Shown here: positions 54,891-63,923 of the stretch, piece by piece
Layout: every line of letters starts with the position of its first letter
Numbering within the stretch: the first letter of the stretch is position 1
Source of the DNA: Burkholderia arboris
GTDB lineage: Bacteria > Pseudomonadota > Gammaproteobacteria > Burkholderiales > Burkholderiaceae
Reading direction: 5' to 3'
DNA length: 64,000 bases
Assembly (NCBI RefSeq): GCF_902499125.1
Contig: NZ_CABVPX010000017.1
Span: forward strand, 108,989 to 172,988
Program-made: the position numbers and the translations under genes
Notes under the pieces: generated by a model
Databases searched by the model: none
Told to the model about the DNA's origin: nothing
What the model saw: only the letters and a program-made list of their open reading frames with translations

Positions 54891-56297
54891 TCAGTGTGCC
54901 GCGGGCGCCATGCCCGCCGCGGGTTGGTTCGTCAGCGCGTCGACCACGCGCTCCATCTTCATGTACCGCGAGCCCTTGACGAGCACCGTCGCCTGCGCGC
55001 CGTAGCCGGCCGCGAGCAGCGCCGGCACGAGCGCACCGACGTCGTCGAAGTGACGGGCGGTTGCGCCGTACGCCGTGCACGCGTCGCGCGATGCGTCGCC
55101 GAGCGCGAACAGCGCGTCGATTCCGCGATCGCGCGCATAGGCGCCGATCTCGCGATGGAAAGCCGGCCCTTCGTCACCGACTTCACCCATGTCGCCGATC
55201 ACCAGCACGCGCGGCGCCGGATGTGCAGCGAGCACGTCGATCGCGGCCCGCATCGAATCGGGATTCGCGTTGTACGTATCGTCGACGACCGTCGCGCCCG
55301 CGAGGCCGCCGGCAATCGCCTGCTTCACCTGCAGCCGGCCCTTGACCGGTTCGAACGATTCGAGACCCTGCCTGATCGCCGGCAGCGCGACGCCGGCGCC
55401 GAGCGCCGCGGCCGTCGCGGCCAGCGCGTTGCGTGCGTTGTGCTCGCCGAGCGCGCGCAGCCGCACCGTGACGGCGCCCGCCGGCGTGTCGATCGCGAGT
55501 TCGCCGCCGTGCAGGCGGCCGATGACCTGCGCGTCGTTCTGCCGGTCGGCGTCGTGCAGCGCGAAATCGAGGATCCGGTTGCCGGTCGCCGCGACGCGCC
55601 AGATGCCCGCGTACGCATCGTCGGCCGGGAACACCGCGACGCCGTCAGGCGGCAGCGCATGAATCACGGCCGCGTGTTCGAGCGCGACGGCTTCGACCGT
55701 CGCCATGAATTCCTGGTGCTCGCGCTGCGCGTTGTTCACGAGCGCGACCGTCGGCGCCGTGAGGCGCGCGAGGACTTCGGTCTCGCCCGGGTGGTTCATC
55801 CCGATCTCGATCACCGCGAGACGATGCTGGGCCGACAGGCGCAGCAGCGTCAGCGGCAGGCCGACATCGTTGTTCAGGTTGCCGGCCGTCGCGAGCCGCG
55901 CATCGGCACCGACCGCCGCCGCGAAGATCGACGCGATCATTTCCTTGACGGTCGTCTTGCCGTTGCTGCCCGTCACCGCGACGAGCGGCAGCGGAAATCG
56001 CATGCGCCAGCCGTGTGCGAGCGCGCCGAGCGCGGCACGCGTTTCGCCGCCCACGATCATCGGCATCGCGACACCCGCCGGCACGTGCGAGACGAGCGCC
56101 GCGGCAGCGCCGCGCGCGGCGACGTCGCCAAGGAAGTCGTGCGCGTCGAAGCGCTCGCCTTTCAGTGCGACGAACAGGTCGCCCGGGCCGGCCGTGCGGC
56201 TGTCCGTCGACACGCGGTCGAACGTGACGCCCGCGTCGCCGTGGACGGTGGCGCCGGGAATCAGGCGGGCGGCTTCGCCGAGACCGAGCATCGTCAT
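54891..56297 (-). CDS. murF: UDP-N-acetylmuramoyl-tripeptide--D-alanyl-D-alanine ligase
   Basis: 468 residues. Adds the D-Ala-D-Ala dipeptide made by Ddl. Substrate domain 1-~85 (STDSRTAGPGDLFVALKG), ATP loop TGSNGKTTVKEM (109-120), VIEIGMNHPGEIE-like metal segment (IEIGMNHPGETEVL) and DDTYNANPDSMRAAIDVL. Start overlaps the murE stop by ATGA. Confidence 0.97.
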   Translation of the reverse strand: MTMLGLGEAARLIPGATVHGDAGVTFDRVSTDSRTAGPGDLFVALKGERFDAHDFLGDVAARGAAAALVSHVPAGVAMPMIVGGETRAALGALAHGWRMRFPLPLVAVTGSNGKTTVKEMIASIFAAAVGADARLATAGNLNNDVGLPLTLLRLSAQHRLAVIEIGMNHPGETEVLARLTAPTVALVNNAQREHQEFMATVEAVALEHAAVIHALPPDGVAVFPADDAYAGIWRVAATGNRILDFALHDADRQNDAQVIGRLHGGELAIDTPAGAVTVRLRALGEHNARNALAATAAALGAGVALPAIRQGLESFEPVKGRLQVKQAIAGGLAGATVVDDTYNANPDSMRAAIDVLAAHPAPRVLVIGDMGEVGDEGPAFHREIGAYARDRGIDALFALGDASRDACTAYGATARHFDDVGALVPALLAAGYGAQATVLVKGSRYMKMERVVDALTNQPAAGMAPAAH

Positions 56298-57832
56298 TCG
56301 CCGCCTCCCTTGCCGTGCGTTGCGCGCGCTGCCAGCGCGAGCCGCGCGTGATCCTGGTCGGAGAACGTACGCTTCTTGCCCATGATTTCCTGCGTGGCCT
56401 CGTGGCCCTTGCCGGCCAGCACGACGACATCCTCGCGTGCGGCGCCGCGCACGGCCTGCAGGATCGCGCTCGCGCGATCCTCGATGCGGCGTGCGTGACC
56501 GGGCGCGGTCATGCCCGCGACGATCTGGTCGATGATGCGCTGCGGATCCTCGCTGCGCGGGTTGTCGCTGGTGACGACGGTTTCATCGGCGAGCCGTTCC
56601 GCGATCGCGCCCATCAGCGGGCGCTTCGTCGCATCGCGATCGCCGCCGCAGCCGAACATGCAGACGAGCCGGCCGCCGCGCGCCGTGGCGATCGGGCGCA
56701 GCGCGTCGAGCGTCTTTTCGAGCGCGTCGGGCGTGTGTGCGTAGTCGATCACGACGAGCGGCTCGTCGTTCTGCAGCCGGCCGCCGAGCCGCTGCATCCG
56801 GCCGTTGACGGACTCGAGCCGCTGGATCTCGGCGAGCGCCGCATCGAACGGCACGTCGGCCGCGAGCAGCGAGCCGAGCACGGCAAGCAGGTTGCTGACG
56901 TTGAACGTGCCGAGCGTACCGACTTCGACGTCCGCGTCGCCCCACGACGAACGCAGGCGAAACGCCGTGCCGGTCGCGGTGGCGCGCACGTCGAGCGCAG
57001 TCAGCTCACGATCGGCCTCGGGCGCCGATGCGTCGCCGATTCCGTACGCGATCGTGCGCACGCGGCCGGCCAGCTTTTCGAGCAGGCGCCGGCCGGCTGC
57101 ATCGTCGCGGTTGATCACCGCCGCGCGCAGGCCGCGCCACGCGAACAGCTTCGCCTTGGCGGCTTCGTACGCATCGAACGTGCCGTGATAATCCAGGTGA
57201 TCCTGCGTGAGGTTCGTAAACACCGCGATATCGAAGGCCGTGCCGTTCACGCGGCCCTGATGCAGCGCGTGCGACGACACTTCCATCGCCACGGCCTTCG
57301 CGCCCGCGTCGCGCAACTGCGCAAGGCTGCGCTGAAGCTGCGACGCGTCGGGCGTCGTGAAACCGGTCGGCACGAGATGGCCCGGCATGCCGGTGCCGAG
57401 CGTGCCGATCAGCGCGCACGGCTGGTGCAGCGCCGTCAGCGCGGCGGCGATCCATTGCGTGCACGACGTCTTGCCGTTCGTGCCGGTGACGCCGACCGCG
57501 AGCAGGCTGTCGCTCGGATCGCCGTACCAGCCGCTGGCGATCTCGCCGGCGAGCTGGTCGAGCGCCGGCACCGCGAACGCGACGGGCGCGGCCGGCGCGG
57601 CGGCCAGCCCTTCCGGCTGATACAGCACGGCGGCCGCACCTTGTGCGATGGCGTCGCCGATGAAAGCACGGTTGTCTGCCCCGTCGACCGCATACGCGAC
57701 GAACACGTCGCCCGCCTTGAGGCTGCGCGTGTCGGCATGCAGGTGCGCCGCGGGGGACACATGCTGACGCAGCCACGCAAGCGCGGCTGCGATCTGCTGA
57801 TGCGCCGGATGGGAACTGCGGGCGGCGCTCAT
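56294..57832 (-). CDS. murE: UDP-N-acetylmuramoyl-L-alanyl-D-glutamate--2,6-diaminopimelate ligase
   Basis: 512 residues. Adds the third amino acid. ATP loop TGTNGKTS (116-123), the carbamylated-lysine region and, decisively, SDNPRSEDP with the DNPR motif that selects meso-diaminopimelate rather than lysine. VIDYAHTPDALEKTL is the central-domain motif. Overlaps ftsI and murF by 4 bases. Confidence 0.97.
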   Translation of the reverse strand: MSAARSSHPAHQQIAAALAWLRQHVSPAAHLHADTRSLKAGDVFVAYAVDGADNRAFIGDAIAQGAAAVLYQPEGLAAAPAAPVAFAVPALDQLAGEIASGWYGDPSDSLLAVGVTGTNGKTSCTQWIAAALTALHQPCALIGTLGTGMPGHLVPTGFTTPDASQLQRSLAQLRDAGAKAVAMEVSSHALHQGRVNGTAFDIAVFTNLTQDHLDYHGTFDAYEAAKAKLFAWRGLRAAVINRDDAAGRRLLEKLAGRVRTIAYGIGDASAPEADRELTALDVRATATGTAFRLRSSWGDADVEVGTLGTFNVSNLLAVLGSLLAADVPFDAALAEIQRLESVNGRMQRLGGRLQNDEPLVVIDYAHTPDALEKTLDALRPIATARGGRLVCMFGCGGDRDATKRPLMGAIAERLADETVVTSDNPRSEDPQRIIDQIVAGMTAPGHARRIEDRASAILQAVRGAAREDVVVLAGKGHEATQEIMGKKRTFSDQDHARLALAARATHGKGGGE

Positions 57833-59676
57833 CGAACAACTCCTGGTGAATTACGCGTCGTGCTGGACACGATCATATGCTTCGCACCGCTCCCCGCGGC
57901 CAGCTTTTGCGGCCCGGTTGCGGTCGGCGCTGCCGGCGAATCGTCAGACACGACGAGTTGCTTGATCGGCATGTTCGGCGGCACGTTCAGTGCCCGCATC
58001 GTGTCGCCGGCGATCGCCGAGAATACGGGGCCGGACACCTGGCCGCCGAAGTGGCTGCCGGCGGTCGGCTCGTCGACCGACACCGCAACGACGATGCGCG
58101 GATTCGGCATCGGCGCCATCCCGACGAACGACGCGCGGTACTTGCGCGTATAGCCGTGACCTTCATGTTTGTACGCGGTACCGCTCTTGCCGCCGACGCG
58201 ATAGCCCGGCACGGCCGCGTCCGGCGACGTGCCGCCCGGCGCGACCACCGTCTCGAGCATCGCGCGCACTTCGCGCGCGGTGGTCGGGTTGAACACCTGC
58301 GTACCCACGATCGGCTGATTGGGGTCGGTCTTGAAAATGGTCACGGGCATCAGTTCGCCGTCGTGCGCGATCGCCGTGTATGCACGCGCGAGCTGGAACA
58401 GCGACACCGACAGGCCGTAGCCGTACGACATCGTCGCCTGCTCGATGCGGCGCCAGCTCTTCCACGGACGCAGGCGGCCGGCCACCGCGCCCGGGAACCC
58501 GACCTTCGGCGCCTGGCCCAGGCCGATGCTCGTATACATATTCCACATTTCCTCGGGCCGCATCGTCATCGCGATCTTCGTCGCGCCGATGTTGCTCGAC
58601 TTCTGGATCACGCCGCCGACCGTCAGCGTGCCGAAGCCCGCGTCGTCGGTGATCGGCGCGCCGTCGAGCACGAAGTGCCCGTTGCCCGTTTCGACGAGCG
58701 TGTTCGGCGTCACGCGATGCAGGTCGAGCGCGAGCGACACCGTGAACGGCTTCATGATCGAGCCCGGCTCGAACACGTCGGTCATGATCCGGTTGCGCAG
58801 CTGCTCGCCCGTCATGCGCGAGCGGTCGTTCGGGTTGTACGTCGGATAGTTGACGAGCGCGAGCACTTCGCCGGTACGCACGTCGACGACCATCGCCGCG
58901 CCGGCCTTCGCCTTGAACTTCTCGACGGCGGCCTTCAGGTTCGCGTACGCGATGTACTGGATCTTGCTGTCGATCGACAGGTCGACGTCGGTGCCGTTGT
59001 GCGGCGGGATCTGCTCGGCGACGTCCTCGACGATGTGCCCCATCCGGTCCTTGATCACGCGACGCACGCCCGACGTGCCGGACAGCATCTTCTGGTCGCC
59101 GAGTTCGACGCCTTCCTGCCCTTCGTCCTCGACGTTCGTGAAGCCGATCAGGTGAGCGGTGATCTCGCCTTCCGGATAGAAACGTTTGTATTCGTTGCGC
59201 TGGTAGATGCCGGGGATGTCGAGCGCTGCGACCTTGTCCGCGACGTCGAGCGGCACCTGGCGCTTCACGTACACGAACCCCTTGTCTTCCGACAGCTTCA
59301 CGCGCAGTTCCTTCGGCGTCATGCCGAGGAGCTTGCCGAGCTGGTTGACCTTGTCGGCGTCGAGATCGTCCGGCACCGCGTCGGGAATCGCCCAGATCGC
59401 GCGCACGGGCAGGCTCGTCGCGAGCACGAGCCCGTTACGGTCGAGGATCTTGCCGCGCGTCGCGGGCAGTTCGAGCGTGCGCTGGTAGCGGCTCTCGCCC
59501 TGCTTCTGGTAGAACGCGTTGCCGGGCCCCTGGATCCAGAACGCCCGCGCGGCCAGCGCGACGAACGCCATGAACAGCAGGAACACGACAAACTTCGAGC
59601 GCCACATCGGCAGATGCACGCCCAGCACGGGACTCGACGAGAACTTCACGTTCTGGCGCTTCTGGGATGGCTTCAT
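57829..59676 (-). CDS. ftsI: septal transpeptidase FtsI (PBP3)
   Basis: 615 residues. Class B penicillin-binding protein. Short cytosolic N-terminus, one membrane segment (about 27-47, KFVVFLLFMAFVALAARAFW), a pedestal domain with RGKILDRNGLVLA, then the transpeptidase with active-site Ser306 in EPGSIMKPF (SxxK), SYGYG-type second motif and K497-SGTA. It has a C-terminal tail of about 40 residues beyond the fold. Start ATG 59676 overlaps the ftsL stop. Confidence 0.97.
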   Translation of the reverse strand: MKPSQKRQNVKFSSSPVLGVHLPMWRSKFVVFLLFMAFVALAARAFWIQGPGNAFYQKQGESRYQRTLELPATRGKILDRNGLVLATSLPVRAIWAIPDAVPDDLDADKVNQLGKLLGMTPKELRVKLSEDKGFVYVKRQVPLDVADKVAALDIPGIYQRNEYKRFYPEGEITAHLIGFTNVEDEGQEGVELGDQKMLSGTSGVRRVIKDRMGHIVEDVAEQIPPHNGTDVDLSIDSKIQYIAYANLKAAVEKFKAKAGAAMVVDVRTGEVLALVNYPTYNPNDRSRMTGEQLRNRIMTDVFEPGSIMKPFTVSLALDLHRVTPNTLVETGNGHFVLDGAPITDDAGFGTLTVGGVIQKSSNIGATKIAMTMRPEEMWNMYTSIGLGQAPKVGFPGAVAGRLRPWKSWRRIEQATMSYGYGLSVSLFQLARAYTAIAHDGELMPVTIFKTDPNQPIVGTQVFNPTTAREVRAMLETVVAPGGTSPDAAVPGYRVGGKSGTAYKHEGHGYTRKYRASFVGMAPMPNPRIVVAVSVDEPTAGSHFGGQVSGPVFSAIAGDTMRALNVPPNMPIKQLVVSDDSPAAPTATGPQKLAAGSGAKHMIVSSTTRNSPGVVR

Positions 59677-60014
59677 CGCGCGCCCCCCTTGCCCTTGCCT
59701 GCCGTGTCGGCCGAAGCCGGGATCGGCGCGTCGATCGCCTTCGCGGCGCCCGGCGCCAGCGTCAGGTATTGCGTGCGGCCGGTCGAGATCGGCTGCATCT
59801 TCAGCGAATCGTTCGCGAGCTGCTCGATGCGCGACGTCTTCGAAAGCGCGCTCTGCTGATATTGAAGCTGCGCGTAGTCCTGCTGGAGCTGACGCTCCTG
59901 CGACTGCGCGCGCTGCAGCTGGATGAAGATCTGCCGCTGCTGGTTCGTCGAGTTGACGACCGACAGCGCGCACCCCATCACGATGATCAGCAGGAAGATA
60001 TTGAAGCGGCTCAT
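59673..60014 (-). CDS. ftsL: cell division protein FtsL
   Basis: 113 residues. Bitopic divisome protein: membrane segment about 4-20 (FNIFLLIIVMGCALSVV), then a Gln/Arg-rich coiled coil (NQQRQIFIQLQRAQSQERQ onward, about 24-70) that pairs with FtsB and binds FtsQ. The C-terminus is Ala/Gly/Lys-rich. Overlaps both rsmH and ftsI by 4 bases. Confidence 0.93.
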   Translation of the reverse strand: MSRFNIFLLIIVMGCALSVVNSTNQQRQIFIQLQRAQSQERQLQQDYAQLQYQQSALSKTSRIEQLANDSLKMQPISTGRTQYLTLAPGAAKAIDAPIPASADTAGKGKGGAR

Positions 60015-60952
60015 GGCGTGACGCGCTCCGCGATGCGCATCACGGCCGAGCGGGCGCGCGGATTCTCCGCGACTTCCGCGTCGCTCGGAAACTGGCGGCT
60101 GATGATCTTGAGCGGCGGGCTCGGGAGGTCGACGGCGCGGATCGGCAGGCGGCGATCGACCGCAGGCGCACTCGCGTGCGCCTGCATGAATCGCTTGACG
60201 ATCCGGTCCTCGAGTGAATGAAAGCTGATGACCACCAGCCGCCCCCCTTGCTCCAGCAACGACAGTGCCGCGTCTAGTACGACTTGCAGGTCCGCAAGCT
60301 CTTGATTGACGTGAATCCGTATAGCCTGAAAGGTGCGGGTTGCCGGATCCTTGCCCTTCTCACGGGTTTTGACGACGTGACCCACGATTTGGGCAAGCTC
60401 GCCCGTGGTGTCGAGAGGCCCAAGACGGTCGGACTCTGCCCGGCGAGCAACAAGCGCCTTTGCAATCTGAAAAGCAAACCGTTCTTCCCCATAATCCCGT
60501 ATCACCTCCGTCAATTCCTGCACCGAAGCCCGCGCGAGCCATTCGGCCGCCGACTCGCCACGCGTCGGATCCATTCGCATGTCCAGCGGACCATCGGCGC
60601 GGAAGCTGAAGCCGCGCGCCGGATCGTCCACCTGCGGCGAGGACACGCCCAGGTCCAGCAACACACCCGACACCTTCTCGACGCCGCGCGCCGCAAGCGC
60701 GTCGCGCATCGATGCAAAGCTGTCATGCACGATCGAGAAGCGCGCATCCTCGATGCCCTGCGCCGTCTCGATCGCCCTCGGATCCTTGTCGAACGCGATC
60801 AGCCGTCCGGCCGACGCCAGCCGCGCGAGCACCGCGCGGCTATGACCGCCCCGCCCGAACGTTCCGTCGACGTACACGCCGTCCGGCCGCGTCACGAGCG
60901 ACTCGACCGCCTCATCCAACAGCACCGTCCGATGCCGCAGTTCATTTCCCAT
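60011..60952 (-). CDS. rsmH: 16S rRNA (cytosine1402-N4)-methyltransferase
   Basis: 313 residues. SAM-dependent methylation of C1402 in the ribosomal P site (formerly mraW). YVDGTFGRGGHSRAVL (27-42) is the SAM loop; GVLLDLGVSSPQVDDPARGFSF and VVISFHSLEDRIVKRFM are family signatures. ATG 60952 (MGNELRHRTVLLDEAVE) is preferred over longer in-frame starts that would run back into mraZ. 23 bases after mraZ. Confidence 0.97.
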   Translation of the reverse strand: MGNELRHRTVLLDEAVESLVTRPDGVYVDGTFGRGGHSRAVLARLASAGRLIAFDKDPRAIETAQGIEDARFSIVHDSFASMRDALAARGVEKVSGVLLDLGVSSPQVDDPARGFSFRADGPLDMRMDPTRGESAAEWLARASVQELTEVIRDYGEERFAFQIAKALVARRAESDRLGPLDTTGELAQIVGHVVKTREKGKDPATRTFQAIRIHVNQELADLQVVLDAALSLLEQGGRLVVISFHSLEDRIVKRFMQAHASAPAVDRRLPIRAVDLPSPPLKIISRQFPSDAEVAENPRARSAVMRIAERVTP

Positions 60953-60975
60953 CGCGGGCGTCTCCGTCACCGCAA

Positions 60976-61404
60976 TCAGAACGTGAAATTCTTCAGCGCG
61001 TCGGGCATGCCCTGCGCCATCGCCGCCTGCTCCTTCGCGTTGTAGGTTTGCGAATCCCACAGCTCGAAGTGACTACCCATTCCCAACAACATGACTTCCT
61101 TTTCCAGTCCGGCTGCCATGCGCAGCTCGGGCGATACAAGAATCCGGCCCGCGCTGTCGAGATCGACATCCATCGCATTGCCGAGAAAAATTCGCCGCCA
61201 CCAGTGCGCGTCCATCGGCAGCGCGGCGATCTTGGCGCGGAATACTTCCCATTCGGGGCGCGGAAACAGCAACAGGCAGCCGTCCGGGTGCTTGGTCACA
61301 GTCACCCGTCCTTCTGCCTGTCCTTGCAGCGCTTCGCGATAGCGAGCCGGCACCGACATCCGCCCTTTCGCATCGAGCGTCAGCGCCGACGCCCCTTGGA
61401 ACAC
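60976..61404 (-). CDS. mraZ: transcriptional regulator MraZ
   Basis: 142 residues. Two tandem AbrB/MraZ-like beta domains (MFQGASALTLDAKGRMSVPARY; LDSAGRILVSPELRMAAGL), each with the D-x-x-G-R motif. MraZ forms a ring and represses its own dcw promoter by binding repeated TG-rich boxes. Four such boxes are found just upstream (61472-61511). First gene of the cluster. Confidence 0.97.
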   Translation of the reverse strand: MFQGASALTLDAKGRMSVPARYREALQGQAEGRVTVTKHPDGCLLLFPRPEWEVFRAKIAALPMDAHWWRRIFLGNAMDVDLDSAGRILVSPELRMAAGLEKEVMLLGMGSHFELWDSQTYNAKEQAAMAQGMPDALKNFTF

Positions 61405-61471
61405 TTTCCGCTCTCCCGTTCAGGGCACCGAAGCACCCGCTCAATGCTGAGAATTTAGCCGGAACAGCCCG

Positions 61472-61511
61472 CTAAATCACACAAAAATACACTTTCTCAC
61501 ACTGTCTCCCA
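61472..61511 (-). promoter_or_regulatory. MraZ operator: four direct repeats at 10-bp spacing
   Basis: On the minus strand, reading downstream: TGGGAGACAG, TGTGAGAAAG, TGTATTTTTG, TGTGATTTAG, head to tail without gaps. Each begins TG[G/T] and recurs every 10 bp, the periodicity known for MraZ sites (TGGGN boxes with 5-base spacers). Confidence 0.82.
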
Positions 61512-61539
61512 CTTTAGAGGAAGGGTGTGGCACGGTCAA
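61511..61539 (-). promoter_or_regulatory. dcw cluster promoter (Pmra)
   Basis: On the minus strand TTGACC (plus 61534-61539), 17-base spacer, TAAAGT (plus 61511-61516). The -10 abuts the first MraZ box, so MraZ would cover the start point. Confidence 0.78.
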
Positions 61540-61755
61540 GGGAGCGGCCCGCTTTTTTGACGAATTTTGTTAGTTAGAACAAGGACTTACGCGCACATGC
61601 TCATGCGGCCCCTCATTCCAAAAACCGTTATAAATGAATGAGCTAGTGCAACTTGTGAAGGTGATACGTGAGAAAGACGAGCCAGACAGGCGTGCGGACG
61701 GGGCTTTCGGGGGCGGGAAAACGAGGAGTACGCGGGCGGTATCGGGGGTGGCGGA

Positions 61756-61782
61756 CCGGGGCGGCGTCCCACGCCACCCCGG
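61756..61782 (-). terminator. hairpin after coq7, possible terminator
   Basis: An 11-bp stem (CCGGGGCGGCG with CGCCACCCCGG, one G-T pair on the minus-strand transcript) and a 5-base loop, 8 bases after the coq7 stop. No T-run follows. Confidence 0.4.
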
Positions 61783-61790
61783 CGCAAATC

Positions 61791-62414
61791 TCAGAGATAG
61801 TACGCAGTGCTCGTCATGACTTTCGACGCGGCGCGCATCAGCATGCGCGCGGGCAGCGGCAGCTCGATGCCGCCGGCATCGGTCGCGGCCTTGCCGTGCT
61901 TCACCTCGTCGATCCGCATCTGGTCGACGATCGCGCGTGACGCGGCGTCGGTCGCCGGCAGCTCGGACATGTGGCCTTCCAGGTGATTCTCGACCTGCCG
62001 CTCCGTCTCGGCCATGAAGCCGAGGCTGACCTTGTCGCCGAGCGTGCCGGCCGCCACGCCGATCGCGAGCGCGCCGGCATACCACAGCGGGTTCAGCAGG
62101 CTCGGGCGCGAGTCGAGCTCCTTCAGGCGATGCGCGGTCCATGCGAGGTGGTCTTCCTCCTCGCGCGCGGCCTCCTCGAACATCGCCTTCGCCGACGCCG
62201 TGCGCGCAGTGAGTTTCTGCGCCTGGTAAAGCGCCTGCGCGCAGACCTCGCCAACGTGGTTCACGCGCATCAGCCCGGCGGCATGCGTGCGCTCCGCGGG
62301 CGTCAGCTCGACGTCCGGCACCACGGCCGGCGCGGGCACCGGGCGGCTCATCCGGCTAATGCCGGTCAGCGATCGCAAGCCGCGATCGAATTCGCTGATC
62401 AGTTCATCCAACAC
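61791..62414 (-). CDS. coq7: Coq7-type demethoxyubiquinone hydroxylase
   Basis: 207 residues. Di-iron monooxygenase that hydroxylates C6 (the demethoxyubiquinone ring) in ubiquinone synthesis. Iron ligands lie in MRVNHVGEVCAQALYQ, E86-x2-H89 of AREEEDHLAW, and the second half RIDEVKHGKAA. The protein is of the bacterial Coq7 type and not UbiF. An N-terminal segment of about 35 residues precedes the domain. Transcribed alone, divergent from the porin. Confidence 0.95.
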   Translation of the reverse strand: MLDELISEFDRGLRSLTGISRMSRPVPAPAVVPDVELTPAERTHAAGLMRVNHVGEVCAQALYQAQKLTARTASAKAMFEEAAREEEDHLAWTAHRLKELDSRPSLLNPLWYAGALAIGVAAGTLGDKVSLGFMAETERQVENHLEGHMSELPATDAASRAIVDQMRIDEVKHGKAATDAGGIELPLPARMLMRAASKVMTSTAYYL

Positions 62415-62503
62415 GTTCCTGTTCTCCTGGCTGCTGGTGCCGCCGCGAGCGGCAAGGGCACGAGTCCGCTGCGTAACCGACTTGATTATTCAGCGGAAAT
62501 TGC

Positions 62504-62524
62504 GGTTAACCCGTGATTTTAACC
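62504..62524. repeat. short inverted repeat between coq7 and the porin gene
   Basis: GGTTAA (62504-62509) and TTAACC (62519-62524), 9-base spacer. It lies in the divergent control region and could be an operator, but 6-bp arms are weak evidence. Confidence 0.35.
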
Positions 62525-62571
62525 ATTGTTGCATAAAGGAAACATGGCGGCCTTGAGCTGCGGCATTTCGC

Positions 62572-62600
62572 TTTGTGGCAAAAAACGGTTTTGCTACATT
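62572..62600 (+). promoter_or_regulatory. candidate promoter of the porin gene
   Basis: TTTGTG (62572-62577), 17-base spacer, TACATT (62595-62600), 94 bases ahead of the ATG. Confidence 0.5.
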
Positions 62601-62693
62601 ACGTCCGACTTCTTGCGAAGTTGATGGGGCCCGTCAACAGAACATAACTATCTGCCCCGCCAAAAAAATTCAGTGATTCTTGGAGATCCGTTA

Positions 62694-63845
62694 ATGAAAA
62701 AGTCGCTTCTCGCGCTCGTCGCGCTGGGCGCGTTCGCTGGCGCTGCCCAAGCGCAAAGCAGCGTGACGCTTTACGGCATCATCGATGAAGGCCTGCTCTT
62801 CAACAACAACGCAGGCGGCAAGCACCTCTACAGCATGGCAAGCGGCGTGATGCAAGGCAGCCGCTTCGGCCTGCGCGGCACCGAAGACCTCGGTGGCGGC
62901 CTGAAGGCGATCTTCACTCTCGAAAACGGTTTTGACGTGAACAGCGGCAAGCTCGGTCAGGGCGGCCTGATGTTCGGTCGTCAGGCTTACGTCGGCCTGT
63001 CGAGCCCGTACGGCACGGTCACGCTGGGTCGCCAGTACGACTCCGTCGTCGACTTCGTCGGCCCGCTCGAGGCAGGCGACCAGTGGGGCGGCTACATCGC
63101 CGCTCACCCGGGCGACCTGGACAACTTCAACAACGCGTATCGCGTGAACAACGCGGTCAAGTTCACGAGCCAGAGCTACGGCGGCATCACGTTCGGCGGC
63201 CTGTACAGCTTCGGTGGCCAGGCAGGCCAGTTCTCGAAGAACCAGGTCTGGTCGCTCGGCGCAGGCTACAACAACGGCCCGCTGGTCCTCGGCGTCGGTT
63301 ACTTGAACGCACGTACGCCGAACCAGTTCGGCGGCATGTTCAACAACGGCTCGGCATCGTCGTCGGTTTCGTCGCCGATCTACGGCGCGTACGCGAACAA
63401 CGCGAACACGTACCAGGTCATCGGTGCAGGCGGCGCCTACACGTTCGGCGCAGCAACGATCGGCGCGACGTACTCGAACACGAAGTTCAAGGGCTTCTCG
63501 GCAGGCCCGTTCGTGAACCAGACCGCGACGTTCAACAACGGCGAAATCAACTTCAAGTATCAGCTGACCCCGGCGCTGATTCTCGGCGCAGCGTACGACT
63601 ACACGCAAGGCAGCAAGATCGACGGCAACTCGGCAGCCAAGTACCACCAAGGCTCGCTGGGCGTCGACTACTTCCTGTCGAAGCGCACGGACGTCTACGC
63701 AATCGGCGTGTACCAACACGCTTCGGGCAGCGTGCTCGACGCGGACGGCAACGTCCTGAAGGCAACCGCAGCGATCAACGGTCTCGCAGGTTCGAGCTCC
63801 GCCAACCAGGTCGCAGCGCGCGTCGGTATCCGTCACAAGTTCTAA
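62694..63845 (+). CDS. general trimeric porin (OpcP/Gram-negative porin type)
   Basis: 383 residues. Signal peptide 1-20 (MKKSLLALVALGAFAGAAQA, then QSSVTLYG). SSVTLYGIIDEGLLF is the first strand of betaproteobacterial porins, and SRFGLRGTEDLGGGLKAIF and YVGLSSPYGTVTLGRQYD are family hallmarks. The final strand ends VGIRHKF, with the C-terminal Phe required for BAM assembly. A loop of alternating Ser/Asn residues (about 220-240) is probably surface exposed. TGGAGA at 62681-62686 fixes the start. Codon use is biased to preferred codons, as in highly expressed genes. Confidence 0.95.
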   Translation: MKKSLLALVALGAFAGAAQAQSSVTLYGIIDEGLLFNNNAGGKHLYSMASGVMQGSRFGLRGTEDLGGGLKAIFTLENGFDVNSGKLGQGGLMFGRQAYVGLSSPYGTVTLGRQYDSVVDFVGPLEAGDQWGGYIAAHPGDLDNFNNAYRVNNAVKFTSQSYGGITFGGLYSFGGQAGQFSKNQVWSLGAGYNNGPLVLGVGYLNARTPNQFGGMFNNGSASSSVSSPIYGAYANNANTYQVIGAGGAYTFGAATIGATYSNTKFKGFSAGPFVNQTATFNNGEINFKYQLTPALILGAAYDYTQGSKIDGNSAAKYHQGSLGVDYFLSKRTDVYAIGVYQHASGSVLDADGNVLKATAAINGLAGSSSANQVAARVGIRHKF

Positions 63846-63875
63846 TCAGCTTGCCTGACAAGCCGCAGCATATTG

Positions 63876-63902
63876 AAGGCGCCTTCGGGCGCCTTTTTCT
63901 TT
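63876..63902 (+). terminator. rho-independent terminator of the porin gene
   Basis: AAGGCGCC (63876-63883) and GGCGCCTT (63888-63895) with a 4-base loop, followed by TTTCTTTT. Confidence 0.92.
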
Positions 63903-63923
63903 TCCGGAGTGGCGGCAACGCCT

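Larger units (their letters stand above)
61405..61790. other. mraZ promoter region and 3' flank of coq7
   Basis: 386 bases with no convincing gene. It contains the MraZ boxes and promoter listed below and a GC-rich hairpin close to the coq7 stop. The middle (61560-61740) shows nothing I can name. Confidence 0.6.

Noticed and set aside
57877..59859. A 660-codon open frame antisense to ftsI
   Set aside because: Arg/His/Val-rich antisense composition; ftsI is complete with all catalytic motifs.
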